From Zerene cesonia (taxonomy: Eukaryota > Arthropoda > Insecta > Lepidoptera > Pieridae), in contig NC_052123.1 in NCBI RefSeq assembly GCF_012273895.1, positions 4,847,482 to 4,911,481 of the forward strand: DNA of 64,000 bases, given 5' to 3'. The notes beneath the pieces were generated by a model. The model was not told the origin of the DNA, did not search any database, and worked only from the letters and a program-made list of their open reading frames with translations. This document shows positions 45,186 to 55,717 of this stretch, in pieces. Every line of letters begins with the position of its first letter. Positions within the stretch are counted from its first letter, which is position 1. The position numbers were made by a program, and so were the translations under genes.

Positions 45186-46579
45186 TGCAAATTAAATATG
45201 AAACGTCCAATAATCCATATAATCTTACCACAATACCGTATTTTTTTTAATAACCGGAATAACCGTTTATCACACATATAATTCCGTAAATGTGCGCTGG
45301 GGACGATAAAGATGTGAAATATTGTAATTTTTATATTTCGCTAACAAAAAACGCTTTTACACGAATGGCCCGTTCCGTTATTTAGGGGTTTTTCGGTTTT
45401 TGTCCCCGTGCGGGCCACTGGGTGTTTATAGGAATAATTATAAGATAATTTCTGTATTAATAAGGATATAGCAGAAAGGTTCAAATATTATTTTAGAAGC
45501 GATATAAAACTGTCAGCGGATTGTGTTACAGAACTCGTGTAGTGTCTGTTAAAATGTAAATTTATTTATTTATGTCATTATTATTGAACTAACGATCCGC
45601 CCCTGCTTCACCCGTGGTATCTTTCTCTCTTTTCATGTGTTAAAACGTTAATAAAACATAGGCCGAATCTATCGAGCCGTTCTTGAGTTTTACATTACAT
45701 CTGGCTTACATCTGGTGACTAATTTTTTATATACATAATTTTAATATAATTAATATTAATTGTAATATGTTTTTCTTTTAAATTAATTTTTAAACTTATT
45801 CAACGCGTTTTGAAAAAAGAATAGAACGTGGCGGCAAGAATGCGGCTTTTTTTTTAATTTGTCAATGTCAAAACAATATTCGAAATTTAAAAAGACATTA
45901 TGAATTCACACAAAAAGAAAATGCCTTCCCCAAATATTTAAGGCGACGTTAAACTATAAATTGTAAACACAATATCTCGGTTATTTATACGAGAACGCAT
46001 CAATTCCTAACAAAGGAGTTATATTGCGCCCAGTGCCACCAATTTATCGTGATACAACGATATCTGGAACATTCTAGCAACATTTATATCATTTTTGTTG
46101 TTTTTTTACACGAAACTTGTTGTGTTTTGTAATTTTTGGCAAGTATACGACGCTCTTTACATGCCTTTATGGTAATTATACAAATAATGGATGCTAATAT
46201 GACAGTTATAGGTGGTCTGTTGTGTTGAGTTTGTACATACAATTATTTTTCAAACGGAATTTTGTGTGCACATCGGATAGGTCTGCGAATCTAAACCCAT
46301 ATACCGATCATTGGGAAGTGTACAAAGTTTGAATTCTATATGTCTAATTTAAAACGAGTCTAAAGGAGTCGGTTAGATACAAACATGAAAACATACAGGT
46401 CATACAAAGCCATGCTACAAATCTAGGTATTAATATGCCTACTCAAGAGAAAGCAGTTTTCATTTTCCCTATAAGTTTTCGCCGTCGTATCAACAACACG
46501 CTGCACTATTTAAAACAGTACGAAACATTATATAAAGAGTACGTAGTAGTACGCGTAGTATTTGTAAAGAGTACGAAAT
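45186..46579. other. AT-rich stretch with one Helitron-like copy
   Basis: 45590-45735 is a minor-type inverse Helitron-like copy (AACGATCCGCCCCTGCTTCA, GAGCCGTTCTTGAGTTTTAC). The rest shows no gene. Confidence 0.4.
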
Positions 46580-46728
46580 ATTGAAAGAATAGAAAAAAAT
46601 CTGATCACGAGGTGGGATTCGAACCCGCGTCCTTTTGCTACGGTTCGAACGGGTTCGAATCCCTTTTCTCTACTCTTTCAAAATTGCACATTCAAAAAGC
46701 ATTTCAATGCTATAAAACTAAAAATCAA
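46580..46728. mobile_element. M-family inverted-repeat element with paired T-arm-like motifs
   Basis: The arm TTGAAAGAATAGAAAAAAAT and the right arm CTACTCTTTCAAAATTGCAC, with CATTTCAATGCTATAAAACT beyond, flank a middle holding GGGATTCGAACCC (46614-46626) and its exact reverse complement GGGTTCGAATCCC (46651-46663). Confidence 0.65.
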
Positions 46729-47061
46729 ACTTATAAAGAGTAGTAAATAACGAAATGGTGACTAATAGTCGCAGCGATCACCCCACAGCCAATGAACGTG
46801 TGATTAATTGGTTCTTGGTTTATTTAACTTTAATTGTGCTTGTAATACTAAATGGAATTGTAGAATTGGTGGAAGTTGTTAGTGGTTTGATAAGTGTAAT
46901 CATGGGCATATTTTCATATCGGATAAAACTGCATAGCGTTCAAGGTTTTATGACAATCGGTCCAGTTGTTTTGGAGTCGATAGCGAACAAGCAGCGACAC
47001 GTAATTTAAATGTTCAAAGTTTAATATAGGAAAAAATATTTCTATGTACAATATTTCTATG
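46729..47061. other. Open frame over a decayed repeat
   Basis: An 84-codon plus-strand frame (46755-47009) ends in CAATCGGTCCAGTTGTTTTG and GAGTCGATAGCGAACAAGCA, which is Helitron-like (C type) rather than protein-coding. Confidence 0.45.
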
Positions 47062-47244
47062 TATAATATAAAATAAAGTCGCTGTCCCTGTCCCTATGTC
47101 CCCTTGTATGCTTAAATCTTGAAAACTGCGCAACGAATTTCGATGGGTTTTTTTTATAGTGATTCAAGAGGAAGGTTTATATATAAAATAACATCTATTA
47201 AACTACTCTAAATTAACACGTGCGAAACCTCGGACAAAAGCTAG
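47062..47244 (+). mobile_element. F-type Helitron-like copy
   Basis: AAATAAAGTCGCTGTCCCTG to CTCGGACAAAAGCTAG, with an intact end. Confidence 0.7.
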
Positions 47245-47550
47245 TGAACAATATAACTCTGTCATTTTTAAATCATTTCAAATGTTATTAAATTGAAAAC
47301 TTGATAAATTGACGAATAGCGAACAATTAATTAATTTCAATTAACACAAAAATATTTTGCTATAATGTCTCTTTCAATTGAATATTTCGAAATGATAACA
47401 ATACGATTTAAATGAAATTTCGCAAGTTTGTTCAATAGAGAGTGAATTGTTTTTTACATTTTATTATTAACAGTTTGCTTGTTTCTTACCGACTGCGTCA
47501 GAAAGGTTACGTTTTTACGAGTGTGTGTATGTTAGGTTAAGGTGTCGATA

Positions 47551-47583
47551 GTCCGAGGTTCTCACCACTGAGCCACCACTGCA
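47551..47583 (-). mobile_element. J-type SINE head fragment
   Basis: GTCCGAGGTTCTCACCACTG and AGCCACCACTGCA, the reverse complement of the J A-box region. Confidence 0.6.
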
Positions 47584-47957
47584 TGGTGCAATCAACGGAA
47601 ATTAGTTACTTGCCACTATAGCTTCAAACGAAATAGTCTGCAGTTGGCAGAAAAAGTTAAATTCAATGCGAGCCGCGTTGCCAAACTAGTATATTAATAT
47701 AATTTCACATGAAACAGGACTCAACTGAACTCAATTCATGAGTTTCTCAATGAAATTTAATGTAGAATTTGTGATAGTTGCGAAATTGGAATAGTTTATG
47801 AAGAGAGTCAAAGGCGCGGACATGCTGGATTAATTATGCTAAGTCATTATAATTTCGGCGGTTCCCGAGTTATGAATGGCCATACAAAATTATAAACATT
47901 CAATTAACTGTCGAAAAGTGCCACTAAGAAAACGAGCTTGTTTGTTATTATTACAAA

Positions 47958-48148
47958 ATAGCTGCGCCCCGCGGTTTCACCCGCGTAAGTCCGTATCCCG
48001 TAAGAATATCGGCATAAAAAGTAGCCTACATGTTATTCCAGTTATCCAGCTGTCTACGTACCAAATTTCATTGCAATCGGTTCAGTAGTTTTTGCGTGAA
48101 AGAGCAACAAACACACACACATCCTTACAAACTTTCGCATTTATAATG
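47958..48148 (-). mobile_element. Lep1-type Helitron, copy A11, 5'-shortened
   Basis: TAGCTGCGCCCCGCGGTTTC to TTTCGCATTTATAAT; the AATATTAGTAGGA end is missing. Confidence 0.83.
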
Positions 48149-49044
48149 ATATACAATAAACACTTTCAAAAATCGTGTTTAAAATCCGTTAAATTCAATG
48201 CAATATTTGCTCTATTAAAAATACACTTCTCGTATCCAAACGAAATGCATTTGTCATTTGACAGATCATTTATGGAAAGCGCTAGAAATTTAAATTGTCA
48301 CATCCATATAAAACGATCTTTCACCCCCTTATACAGCATCACCTAACATCACTTAACACATCTAAAAAAATGTTAAAATGTAATTCTATAGTGTCAAACT
48401 TTCCGAAGCGCATTTACTGTGTTATGACAATCCAAAAACGATTTTAATGTTATTAAATTAGAGTATGATTTGGAATAACACAAATCGAATATTTGTTTTA
48501 GGACATTGTTTCTACGGTACTCTTTTAAAAGTGTGGTTATGTTATTTATGTCCTCTTATGGGGTATGGGGCAGATGAATATCAGTCCCAGATGCGTTTCC
48601 AAGTCAGCATAAAGGTTCATCACCACCGTCAATATAAACATTTTCATTATTATCATCATCAGACCATATTTAACACACACGACAAAGAGTTAGTTTTAAT
48701 AAATGATTCATACACGAATAATAAAAACATTTGAATTCAAGTTTGATTTTACAATACAACAAGTAAAAATACTTGAAATCAAATAACAAACGAACTTTCA
48801 ACAAGTACACAACTTGTAATAAGCAATTGGAGTATCGCGTATCATTGGTTTCGTTAAAAACTTATTGCCGAGTATTAATTTCACTGGTTTCATCAATATG
48901 GCGGATATAACTGAGAATTTTAAAATAGATAATGGTGGTATTAGTAGTCCATACATAGCATTTATTTAATTTAAATTGTTTCGCATTAGTTGCGCTTAAG
49001 ATTTTCTTTAAAATGATAAACAAATGACATAATAAAGGAGGTAT
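48149..49044. other. AT-rich stretch with P and K fragments
   Basis: P arm at 48171-48192 (AATCGTGTTTAAAATCCGTT) and K tail at 48548-48578 (TTATGGGGTATGGGGCAGAT). The frame at 48465-48734 overlaps the K tail. Confidence 0.4.
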
Positions 49045-49220
49045 ATTTCTTTTCCCCACTATTCTAAGTTCATTCCTTCCTACCAGTCGTTAATCTTTTC
49101 CTTATCCTTTTCTCCTTAAAGCGGGCAGCGTGTTCGCAGAGGCGAAGTGTGAACCTCTGCGAACGTTCATGGGCGGTGGTGATCACTTACTATCAGGCGA
49201 ACCACTAGCTCAGTTGCCCG
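49045..49220 (+). mobile_element. H-family retroposon, 3' part with perfect internal hairpin
   Basis: CTTAAAGCGGGCAGCGTGTT to CCACTAGCTCAGTTGCCCG. GTTCGCAGAGG (49132-49142) and CCTCTGCGAAC (49154-49164) form a perfect 11-bp stem. Confidence 0.72.
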
Positions 49221-50060
49221 TGTATATATATTAAAATAACAACGTTTATAAACGCGCTGATCCGAGACCCCATCACGATGCTGTCCTGTCTGTCTATCTG
49301 TCACCAGATGGTATTCCATGAACCGGTCACAAATCAATCATGACCGTTACAGTCTGAATGATTAACCAATTTCTTATCACTTCAACATAGATATAGAACC
49401 CTTAGTTTTGCAAGTCCGACTCGCTCATGACAGATTGGATTCCTTCGCGAACTGCTACTGCGATACTTGTTGAATCGAATTACGCCCAGACCCAGATTCT
49501 GATCTAGTACTTCCTGCAGCGAGCCCTAAGCCCTAACACTACACAGCTTAGGAACCATTTACCTTAACCCTAACCTATAAACGAAAATAAACTGCCGTTT
49601 TGCGTCGTTCTATAAATATTTTAAAAGGGTAAGATAAGTTGGGAGGGCTTGCAAATTTTATACACGAAATTGCGAGTGAGGGAGACCGTTTAGAAAGGGA
49701 CGGAAGATGGGATGTTTGAATTCATTGTTATTGGGTAATCTAGTGTTAAGGCACGGTGCGTAGCGTCAGCAGATATGTCTGATTTTCTTGCTGATTTTAA
49801 ATTTGTTTATTTTTTTTAGTATTTTTTTTTTTGATTGAGTTTTAACTGACGTCGATATTTAAACATAAATGTGCGTAAAACTATCGTAAAAATAATAATA
49901 ATACCAAGTGATTATTTTTTCATTCGTTATTTGAAATAACAAGTGATTTAATATTATTAATATCGTTTTTTTTATTACATACACTACTTGAAAATTACGA
50001 GCATGTTTTCAAATTAATGCACGTATTGCTTAGAAATAATCAGATAAAAAAATACAGGTA
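49221..50060. other. Non-coding stretch, partly unique
   Basis: 49440-49780 is of mixed composition with no repeat match here. TTAACCCTAACC at about 49565 is too short to be telomeric. No exon was recognised. Confidence 0.35.
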
Positions 50061-50072
50061 AGGTTAATTTTT

Positions 50073-50198
50073 AATTTTTAGTTTAATAGCATTGAAATGC
50101 TTTTATAAATGAGAAATTTTGAAAGAATAGAAAAAAAAAATTTTTCTGCCTCTTCCTGCCTCGTGATCAATTTTTTTCTATTCTTTCAAAATTTCTCA
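50073..50198. mobile_element. M-family inverted-repeat element flanked by a 12-bp direct duplication
   Basis: The arm GAGAAATTTTGAAAGAATAG with AAAAAAA (50111-50137) and its exact reverse complement (50171-50197) form a 27-bp inverted repeat around a 33-base loop carrying CCTGCCTCGTGATCA. The unit is flanked by AGGTTAATTTTT at 50061-50072 and 50199-50210. Confidence 0.75.
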
Positions 50199-50210
50199 AG
50201 GTTAATTTTT

Positions 50211-51236
50211 TTAAGATACATAGTTAGGATTAAAGTTCTAGCTTAGAACAATGAGGGTATATTTTTAAACCTTACTTAAATAACCATGCAATAATATATA
50301 AAAAGGTCAATTAGAATTCACTTTTTGAAATGTATAGCCTAATATTCGACAAATAGGAATGAAAAACAATATATATAATACTATGCACTATACTGATATA
50401 TCAATAAAATAATTAATGTTGGTTTAAAAAATCTCTCAACGATGTGAAATAAACGTTATTACATTTCTGTGTACAAACGAAAATCTAATCGATATTTTTT
50501 TTTGCTGACCGTACCAGTTACCTGCTTTTGCTATCGCGGCTATTTGAGAAAAAGTAAAGCTTTACATAAAGGTGAAATATATCAGAAAACAACTCCTTGC
50601 AAAGAAAAAAGTTTTTACAGGAAAAGAAAAATGGCGATCGGTGTTATAAATTGTCTCTAATTTTATTATGCGCGGGTAAATTCTAAGCTTAACCAACTGG
50701 TATTTTAATATTTTGCTATTCAATTTTTACGAAACTCGGTTGTGTGTTGCACCTGAATTGATGAACGGATTTGGATGTATTTTGTTAAGTAGATAACCAG
50801 ATAGATACGTATAGAATTTCATATGGGAACATATTAGACTCTGATAAAAAATACTGAATTCCAAATCTCGTCGAGGGTAGTCACCAAAAAGGATGATAAA
50901 GGAAAGATTGTCGTGATTCTTTTTGTGTTAATTATTGTCATTCGCTCCCTCTTCAGAAACCAGAGCGGTACCTCCCCAGGAACGTCACAAACTTGTTTGT
51001 AGAAAAGATTTATTTAAATAAATAATTTCCTTCGCTTTTTACTTTCTGAACACGTGGAATACCATAACTCTGTGAGGGGAACTTATATTTGTAGCCTGAG
51101 GCACAATTCTACAGTTGCCTCAACCAAGTTTAGCAATTACATAACATATACTAACTTGTGCTAACTTTAAACTACACAATAGCAACTGGCAAAACTTAGA
51201 AAGAAAACGGGACGCGATTCTATCAAATCTATCTAT
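50211..51236. other. AT-rich non-coding stretch
   Basis: No exon or repeat copy is recognised. Confidence 0.35.
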
Positions 51237-51435
51237 ACTAGCTGTTGCCCGCAGCTTTGTCCGCGTGTTTAAAATTAATTTTCTGGGTACACATTGTCTT
51301 ACCCAATTTTTTTTTGGGGGTAGAATTTATCAAAATCTTCTCAGCGGATGTCTACATCATAGAGGCGGCCGTTAGCCAAATTTCAGCCCAATCGGCCCAG
51401 TAGATTGAGCTGTGCGTTGAAAGATCAGTCAGTCA
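51237..51435 (-). mobile_element. Helitron-like copy, minor type
   Basis: CTAGCTGTTGCCCGCAGCTT, CAGCGGATGTCTACATCATA and CAATCGGCCCAGTAGATTGA. Confidence 0.6.
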
Positions 51436-51940
51436 CAAGATACGATAATATATTTTTATTCGTCTTTTATTTCGATAAAGCTTATAATGGTTGAAATCTC
51501 CGGAGGCCCGTACCTTACTCCCCACCCTATCCAGTCCTTTCCTTATCCATTTTATTTTAAGCATGTTTAAGAGATATCTAAGGAAATATTTGGCGGTGAT
51601 GGCAGCTTCCAGCCAGGCGAGTCACCAACAGTATGCAGTGATTCAGTGATAAAGGTACAGGGCTAAATGGTGATGAATCTTTTTCTATGTCAATGCATGG
51701 ACAGGGCAGTTGGGCCACCTGATACCAAATGGTTATCACTGACTGACTAGCAACAGTGGTAATGGTGAACAGCCCTTAAGTGAAGAATACACTTTTTTCT
51801 GAACGACATTTCATATGGTCACATTTGATATGGTCATGTTTGTGATTGAAATAATAAATAATACATATTGCTTTATGTCTGTTAAATAAATAATTATTAA
51901 TGATTTAAAAACTTATTACAAGATCCTGGTAACATTAAAA
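51436..51940. other. Decayed retroposon traces
   Basis: 51500-51620 and 51690-51780 resemble decayed G/H pieces (GGAGGCCCGTACCTTACTCC, GGGCAGTTGGGCCACCTGAT). No gene. Confidence 0.4.
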
Positions 51941-52127
51941 TACGCAAATTTGTAAGAGTATATAATGTATGTTTGTTACTCGGATTGCGAAAACCGATAA
52001 ACGAATTTCGTTGATAAATAACAATCTTCTACTAATACTACTTCTGGTACGTCATGACACATTTATAAGTATTGAGTAATACTCGCTTTCGCGGGTTCTG
52101 CGGATGAAACCGCATGCCACAGCTAGT
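51941..52127 (+). mobile_element. Helitron-like copy, diverged Lep1-like
   Basis: ACGCAAATTTGTAAGAGTAT, TTGCGAAAACCGATAAACGA and a 3' end GCGGATGAAACCGCATGCCA then CAGCTAG. Confidence 0.6.
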
Positions 52128-53067
52128 ATGTACACAAAATTCTGCACATTTAATAAATAACAAAACTAGTTTTGCCAACTCCCTGAAATGAGGGAAAACC
52201 GCGATCCAAACACAGTTTCCCCAAAACCAAACAATACTAAGGGTTCAAGAAATAAAGCTTATTGCTTATTGGATACGGAACCAGCGAATTTGAATAAAAG
52301 GATCTCGTAAAGTAGTCGCGGTCCTATTATTGCGTGTGGTAGGGATGGGGCGAGTTATCGATGCTTAATAAATTATTTAAGGGGTCGATATTTGGACGTT
52401 AAGGTTGGTTTAATTGTTTATTGTGATCGTAGTCGATAACTGTGGACAGAAAATAATGTAAATAATCTGGAAACAGTGATTTGGGAAGGAATTGTGGCTG
52501 TCCAGTTCTATCTGGACCAATTATAACTGACAGAAAAGATGGACGTGCTGTAGCATAGCGCTTTCATCATCATCAGCCCATATATGTTCCCAGTGCTGGG
52601 ACACAGGCCTCGTATGAGGGTTTAGGCCATAATCTACTCTGGCCAAGTGCGGGTTGGCAGATGTCACATGTCGTCGAACTTTTTACTGAACCGTAACGCT
52701 TTTCTCCGTGATTTTCTAATAATAAAGTTTAAATATTAAAGGCCTCCTTTACATACTCCGCAATAAAAAGAAGATAAAAACACGTCCCTAAGCCACAATC
52801 TATCGACAAACAGCGCACCCCTAGCCAAACCTATCACGTCTTTGCTCATAAACTCGGAATATCTGACCTCCGATGGATAGCGGGCCAGACCCATAACCTT
52901 ACGAGTCTTTCCGTTTATTTCGCTGACCTTTCCACACTTACAAACTATTACGATTTATTCTTCGAATATTGAATTTTTTTGTAATACGTATTTTTTATTA
53001 GTGATATATAATACATTGTAATTTCTTGCTTGATTTTACGTGAGTATTATACATTAATAAAGAATTT
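52128..53067. other. Non-coding stretch with a J-SINE 3' half
   Basis: 52562-52690 is the inverse 3' half of a J SINE (TCATCATCATCAGCCCATAT, CTGGGACACAGGCCTCGTAT, CAAGTGCGGGTTGGCAGATG). The rest shows nothing. Confidence 0.5.
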
Positions 53068-53180
53068 TTAACGGATTTTAAACGCGATCTATTATTAACT
53101 CAACGTTTTCAGCGAGCGTGGTCACGGGGAGACTAAGATGTTACATGTTCAAGACATGTTCAAGTCTTTAATTTCTAGAT
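53068..53180. mobile_element. P-family element, left arm plus internal part
   Basis: TTAACGGATTTTAAACGCGA then GCGAGCGTGGTCACGGGGAG and CTAAGATGTTACATGTTCAA. The right arm is missing. A LINE-like tail (AATAAATTATTTTGAATTTG) follows at about 53235. Confidence 0.55.
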
Positions 53181-53259
53181 ATATATTTTTTTAATGTATA
53201 TAATGTAATACCTTTCTTATAACCTGTGAATCACAATAAATTATTTTGAATTTGAATTT

Positions 53260-53716
53260 GAAATTATATTGAAATCCGTCAAAACTTTATATTAACATCA
53301 TTGAATCAATACGAATAAGAAATACAATAACGCAGAACAAAACATTCAGATGTCCGAAACGTTTCGTGACATTTTTTATTTATTCCCAACAAATATTTGT
53401 ATCAAACACATGTTGAAATTAATGCACTCGCCGCGAGCCCGACTCCGTTTGTCTTGAACAGCGCAACGTACAAACAGACGAGATGTAATTGTGTATATTA
53501 ATGGCGTCTGCCCGTTTGCGAAACACACTGTTTATATAGTGGAGTAATTGAATTCAGTTTTTTTTTGTTGTTCTTTCATACTTTTAACTCGGAATGGTGG
53601 AGTAGCGTGGAACCTCCGAACGTTTCATTCGTTTTAACGGAGCTAATTATGAATTGAAATCTATTATTTGTTTTTTGTATTACATAGGATATCTTACTAT
53701 CTTATCTTATCTTACT
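53260..53716. other. Non-coding stretch
   Basis: 53400-53520 is unique and less AT-rich (CACTCGCCGCGAGCCCGACT). No function is visible. Confidence 0.35.
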
Positions 53717-53913
53717 TCTTACTAATATTATAAATGCGAATGTTTGTAAGCATGTGTGTGTTTGTTGCTCTTTCACGCAAAAACTATTGAACCAATTGCA
53801 ATGAAATTTGGTCAAAGATAGCTAGACAACTGGAATAAAATATAGGTAACTTTTTATCGCGATAATCCTACGGGATACGGACTTACGCGGGTGAAGCCGC
53901 GGGGCGTAGCTAG
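53717..53913 (+). mobile_element. Lep1-type Helitron, copy A12
   Basis: TCTTACTAATATTATAAATG to GAAGCCGCGGGGCGTAGCTA with G. Confidence 0.87.
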
Positions 53914-54297
53914 TACACAACCAGTTATTTTTGTTTTCCAATTAATAAATAATGAACCAATGGCCTGTATTCAAACGTTCAAACCAGGGGCCCGGGCACA
54001 CGGCGTGAAGCCCGGGGGCCCCTAATTCTTTCCTTGCAAACATTAGGTTCACCGAATGCAATAACACTTAAAGAAAGACGTTAAAACCACCGTTAGCGGC
54101 CGAATACTCGTGTTCCCGGTTAATATTCTTAATTCCTTTTTTCCCGGGAACTCTTAATTATCCAATGTTTTCGGAACCGAGTTTGCATTAAAAATTAATT
54201 GCGGCTCTCTTTGATATTACTTGAGGTGAATTTTTTTAATGTTTGCTTGGCCGGTGTAGGGCGTTACGCGAAACTGCGCTCTTATTTTGTTAATATG
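53914..54297. other. Unique block with a GC-rich hairpin
   Basis: Non-repetitive and GC-richer than the surroundings. The hairpin is at 53986-54023. No exon. Confidence 0.45.
53986..54023. repeat. GC-rich inverted repeat
   Basis: AGGGGCCCGGGC (53986-53997) and GCCCGGGGGCCCCT (54010-54023) pair over 12 bp with a two-base bulge around a 12-base loop. Confidence 0.75.
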
Positions 54298-54457
54298 TAC
54301 TAATATTATAAAGCTGAAGAGGTTGTTTGTTTGAACGCACTAATCTCGGGAACTACTGATCTGATTTGAAAAAATCTTTCATTGTTAGATAGCCCATTTA
54401 TTGAGGATGGCTATAGGCTATGTATGTACCACGGGCGAAGCCGGGGCGGACCGCCAG
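54298..54457 (+). mobile_element. E-type Helitron-like copy
   Basis: GTACTAATATTATAAAGCTG to CCGGGGCGGACCGCCAG. The 3' stem GGCGGACCGCC is very compact. Confidence 0.7.
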
Positions 54458-54590
54458 TCTCGTATATGAGTTTAAATTAATATCACCCTCATATCTGCAA
54501 TATTATACGAATACGGTCAAAAGAAACTGTAAGCCAATAGTCATTATTACACGTCCGTGAGACCAGCTCTTAGTTTTGCTTATAAAATCA

Positions 54591-54790
54591 CTAGCTGCGC
54601 CCCGCGGTTTCACCCGCGTAAGTCCGTATCCCGTTAGAATACCGGGATAAAAAGTTGCCTATATGTTATTCCAGTTGTCCAGCTATCTACGTACCAAATT
54701 TCATTGCAATCGGTTCAGTAGCTTTTACGTGAAAGAGCAACAAACACACACACATCCTTACAATCTTTCGCATTTATAATATTAGTAGGA
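54591..54790 (-). mobile_element. Lep1-type Helitron, copy A13
   Basis: CTAGCTGCGCCCCGCGGTTT to AATATTAGTAGGA, full length, 200 bp. Confidence 0.9.
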
Positions 54791-55120
54791 TTAGTCAGAC
54801 CTATTCAACATTCAGAAATAGTGTACAATGTTTCACATGGTTACGCCTCGCCCCACGAAACTCTTAAGGATCACTCATACCAGGAACTGCGCTAGATTTT
54901 CTTGTAAACAAATAAACTGGTAATGAAATTGTTTAGCATTATGTTCTGGGGCTAAGAGAAATTTAAAAAAATCCGATGAGTGTTAATTAATTCGAGAAAT
55001 TACGTAAATCAAAGTGTGCTCACATAATATTAGCAGACAAATAGCTGTAATTGCTCTTTACCAACCACGTCAATTATACATTTTTATACATGTGTCTCTT
55101 AGATAACAATACCTTACTTT
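54791..55120. other. AT-rich non-coding stretch
   Basis: I searched this stretch on the minus strand for an Ig2 exon and found none. Confidence 0.4.
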
Positions 55121-55294
55121 TAGAAATTAAAGGCTTAAACGGGTTTTAAACGCGATTTATTCATAACATTAACCCGACGTGTCGAACACAGCAGCGAGCG
55201 AGCGGTCACGCGGAGACTAGTCTAGCTAGCGACGTCGGGTTAATAATGTTATGAATAAATCGCGTTTAAAACCCGTTTAAGTCTCAAATTTCTA
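55121..55294. mobile_element. P-family palindromic element, complete
   Basis: The 47-base left arm (55134-55180) is matched by the right arm (55232-55281) with only a 3-base insertion; weaker pairing extends to TAGAAATT/AATTTCTA at 55121 and 55294. The 51-base centre includes GCGAGCGAGCGGTCACGCGG. No coding capacity. Confidence 0.8.
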
Positions 55295-55370
55295 AATTTA
55301 TAATACTCGCGTAAAATCAAGCACAATAAAATAATACCTCACCTCAGACGATCACGGGTGGCCGCCAGGC

Positions 55371-55492
55371 TAGGCGTTGCTACGGTTAGGCAAGAAACGC
55401 GATTCGAATCCCGCCTCGTGATCGAATTTTTTTCTATTCTTTCAAAATTTCTCATTTATAAAACATTTCAATGCTATAAAACTAAAAATTTA
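55371..55492 (+). mobile_element. M-family element, right half with T-arm-like segment
   Basis: GATTCGAATCCCGCCTCGTG, ATCG, then TTTTTTTCTATTCTTTCAAA and CATTTCAATGCTATAAAACT. It lies 46 bp past the donor of the Ig1 exon. Confidence 0.65.
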
Positions 55493-55537
55493 ATCTAACC
55501 TTATAACATAGATAACCTAAGTCTAGATCATACTCAC

Positions 55538-55717
55538 ATATGACAGTCAGTGATGCGTTCGCCCGTATCACCTTGTGCATTTGAGCCGGTCCCACTTGGC
55601 ATTGATACTCTGCATCATCTTCCAGTGAGACGTTCGCGATCCGAAGGTTGTAGACCCCGTGGCGGCGGTCCCCGAACATCGTGTAGCGTGGATACCCTGG
55701 TATCACTGAGGAGAACC
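55538..55717 (-). CDS. sns: Exon of nephrin-like Ig adhesion receptor (Sns/Hibris type): second half of Ig1
   Basis: A 180-bp internal exon on the minus strand. Acceptor CTCATTTCCAG precedes 55717 and donor T|GTGAGT begins at 55537; it is phase 1 on both sides, so exon 59558-59707 joins in frame (G|GG = Gly). It encodes FSSVIPGYPRYTMFGDRRHG, VYNLRIANVSLEDDAEYQC and QVGPAQMHKVIRANASLTVI. YNLRI and DDAEYQCQVGP are the E-F strand region and second Ig cysteine, which pairs with the cysteine in the other exon. The 'F.VIPG.PRY...GDR..G.YNLRI.N.S..DDA.YQCQVGPA' pattern is characteristic of Ig1 in Sns/Hibris; Kirre and Roughest have a related but different sequence here. The split codon T|.. after TVI would give Ser with a CT-starting exon, consistent with an SPP linker to Ig2, but no Ig2 exon was found downstream. 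An inverted-repeat element (M family) starts 46 bp past the donor. Confidence 0.92.

Noticed and set aside
46755..47009. 84-codon hydrophobic frame suggestive of a membrane protein
   Set aside because: Its last third is Helitron-like repeat and the rest has no homology I recognise.
49545..49580. CCCTAA-like telomeric repeat
   Set aside because: Only two or three imperfect units; lepidopteran telomeres use TTAGG arrays and this is too short.
1..55537. Ig2 and later exons of the Sns/Hibris-type gene
   Set aside because: I looked on the minus strand for a phase-1 acceptor followed by an Ig-type cysteine/tryptophan pattern and found no convincing exon; a profile search could still reveal one.
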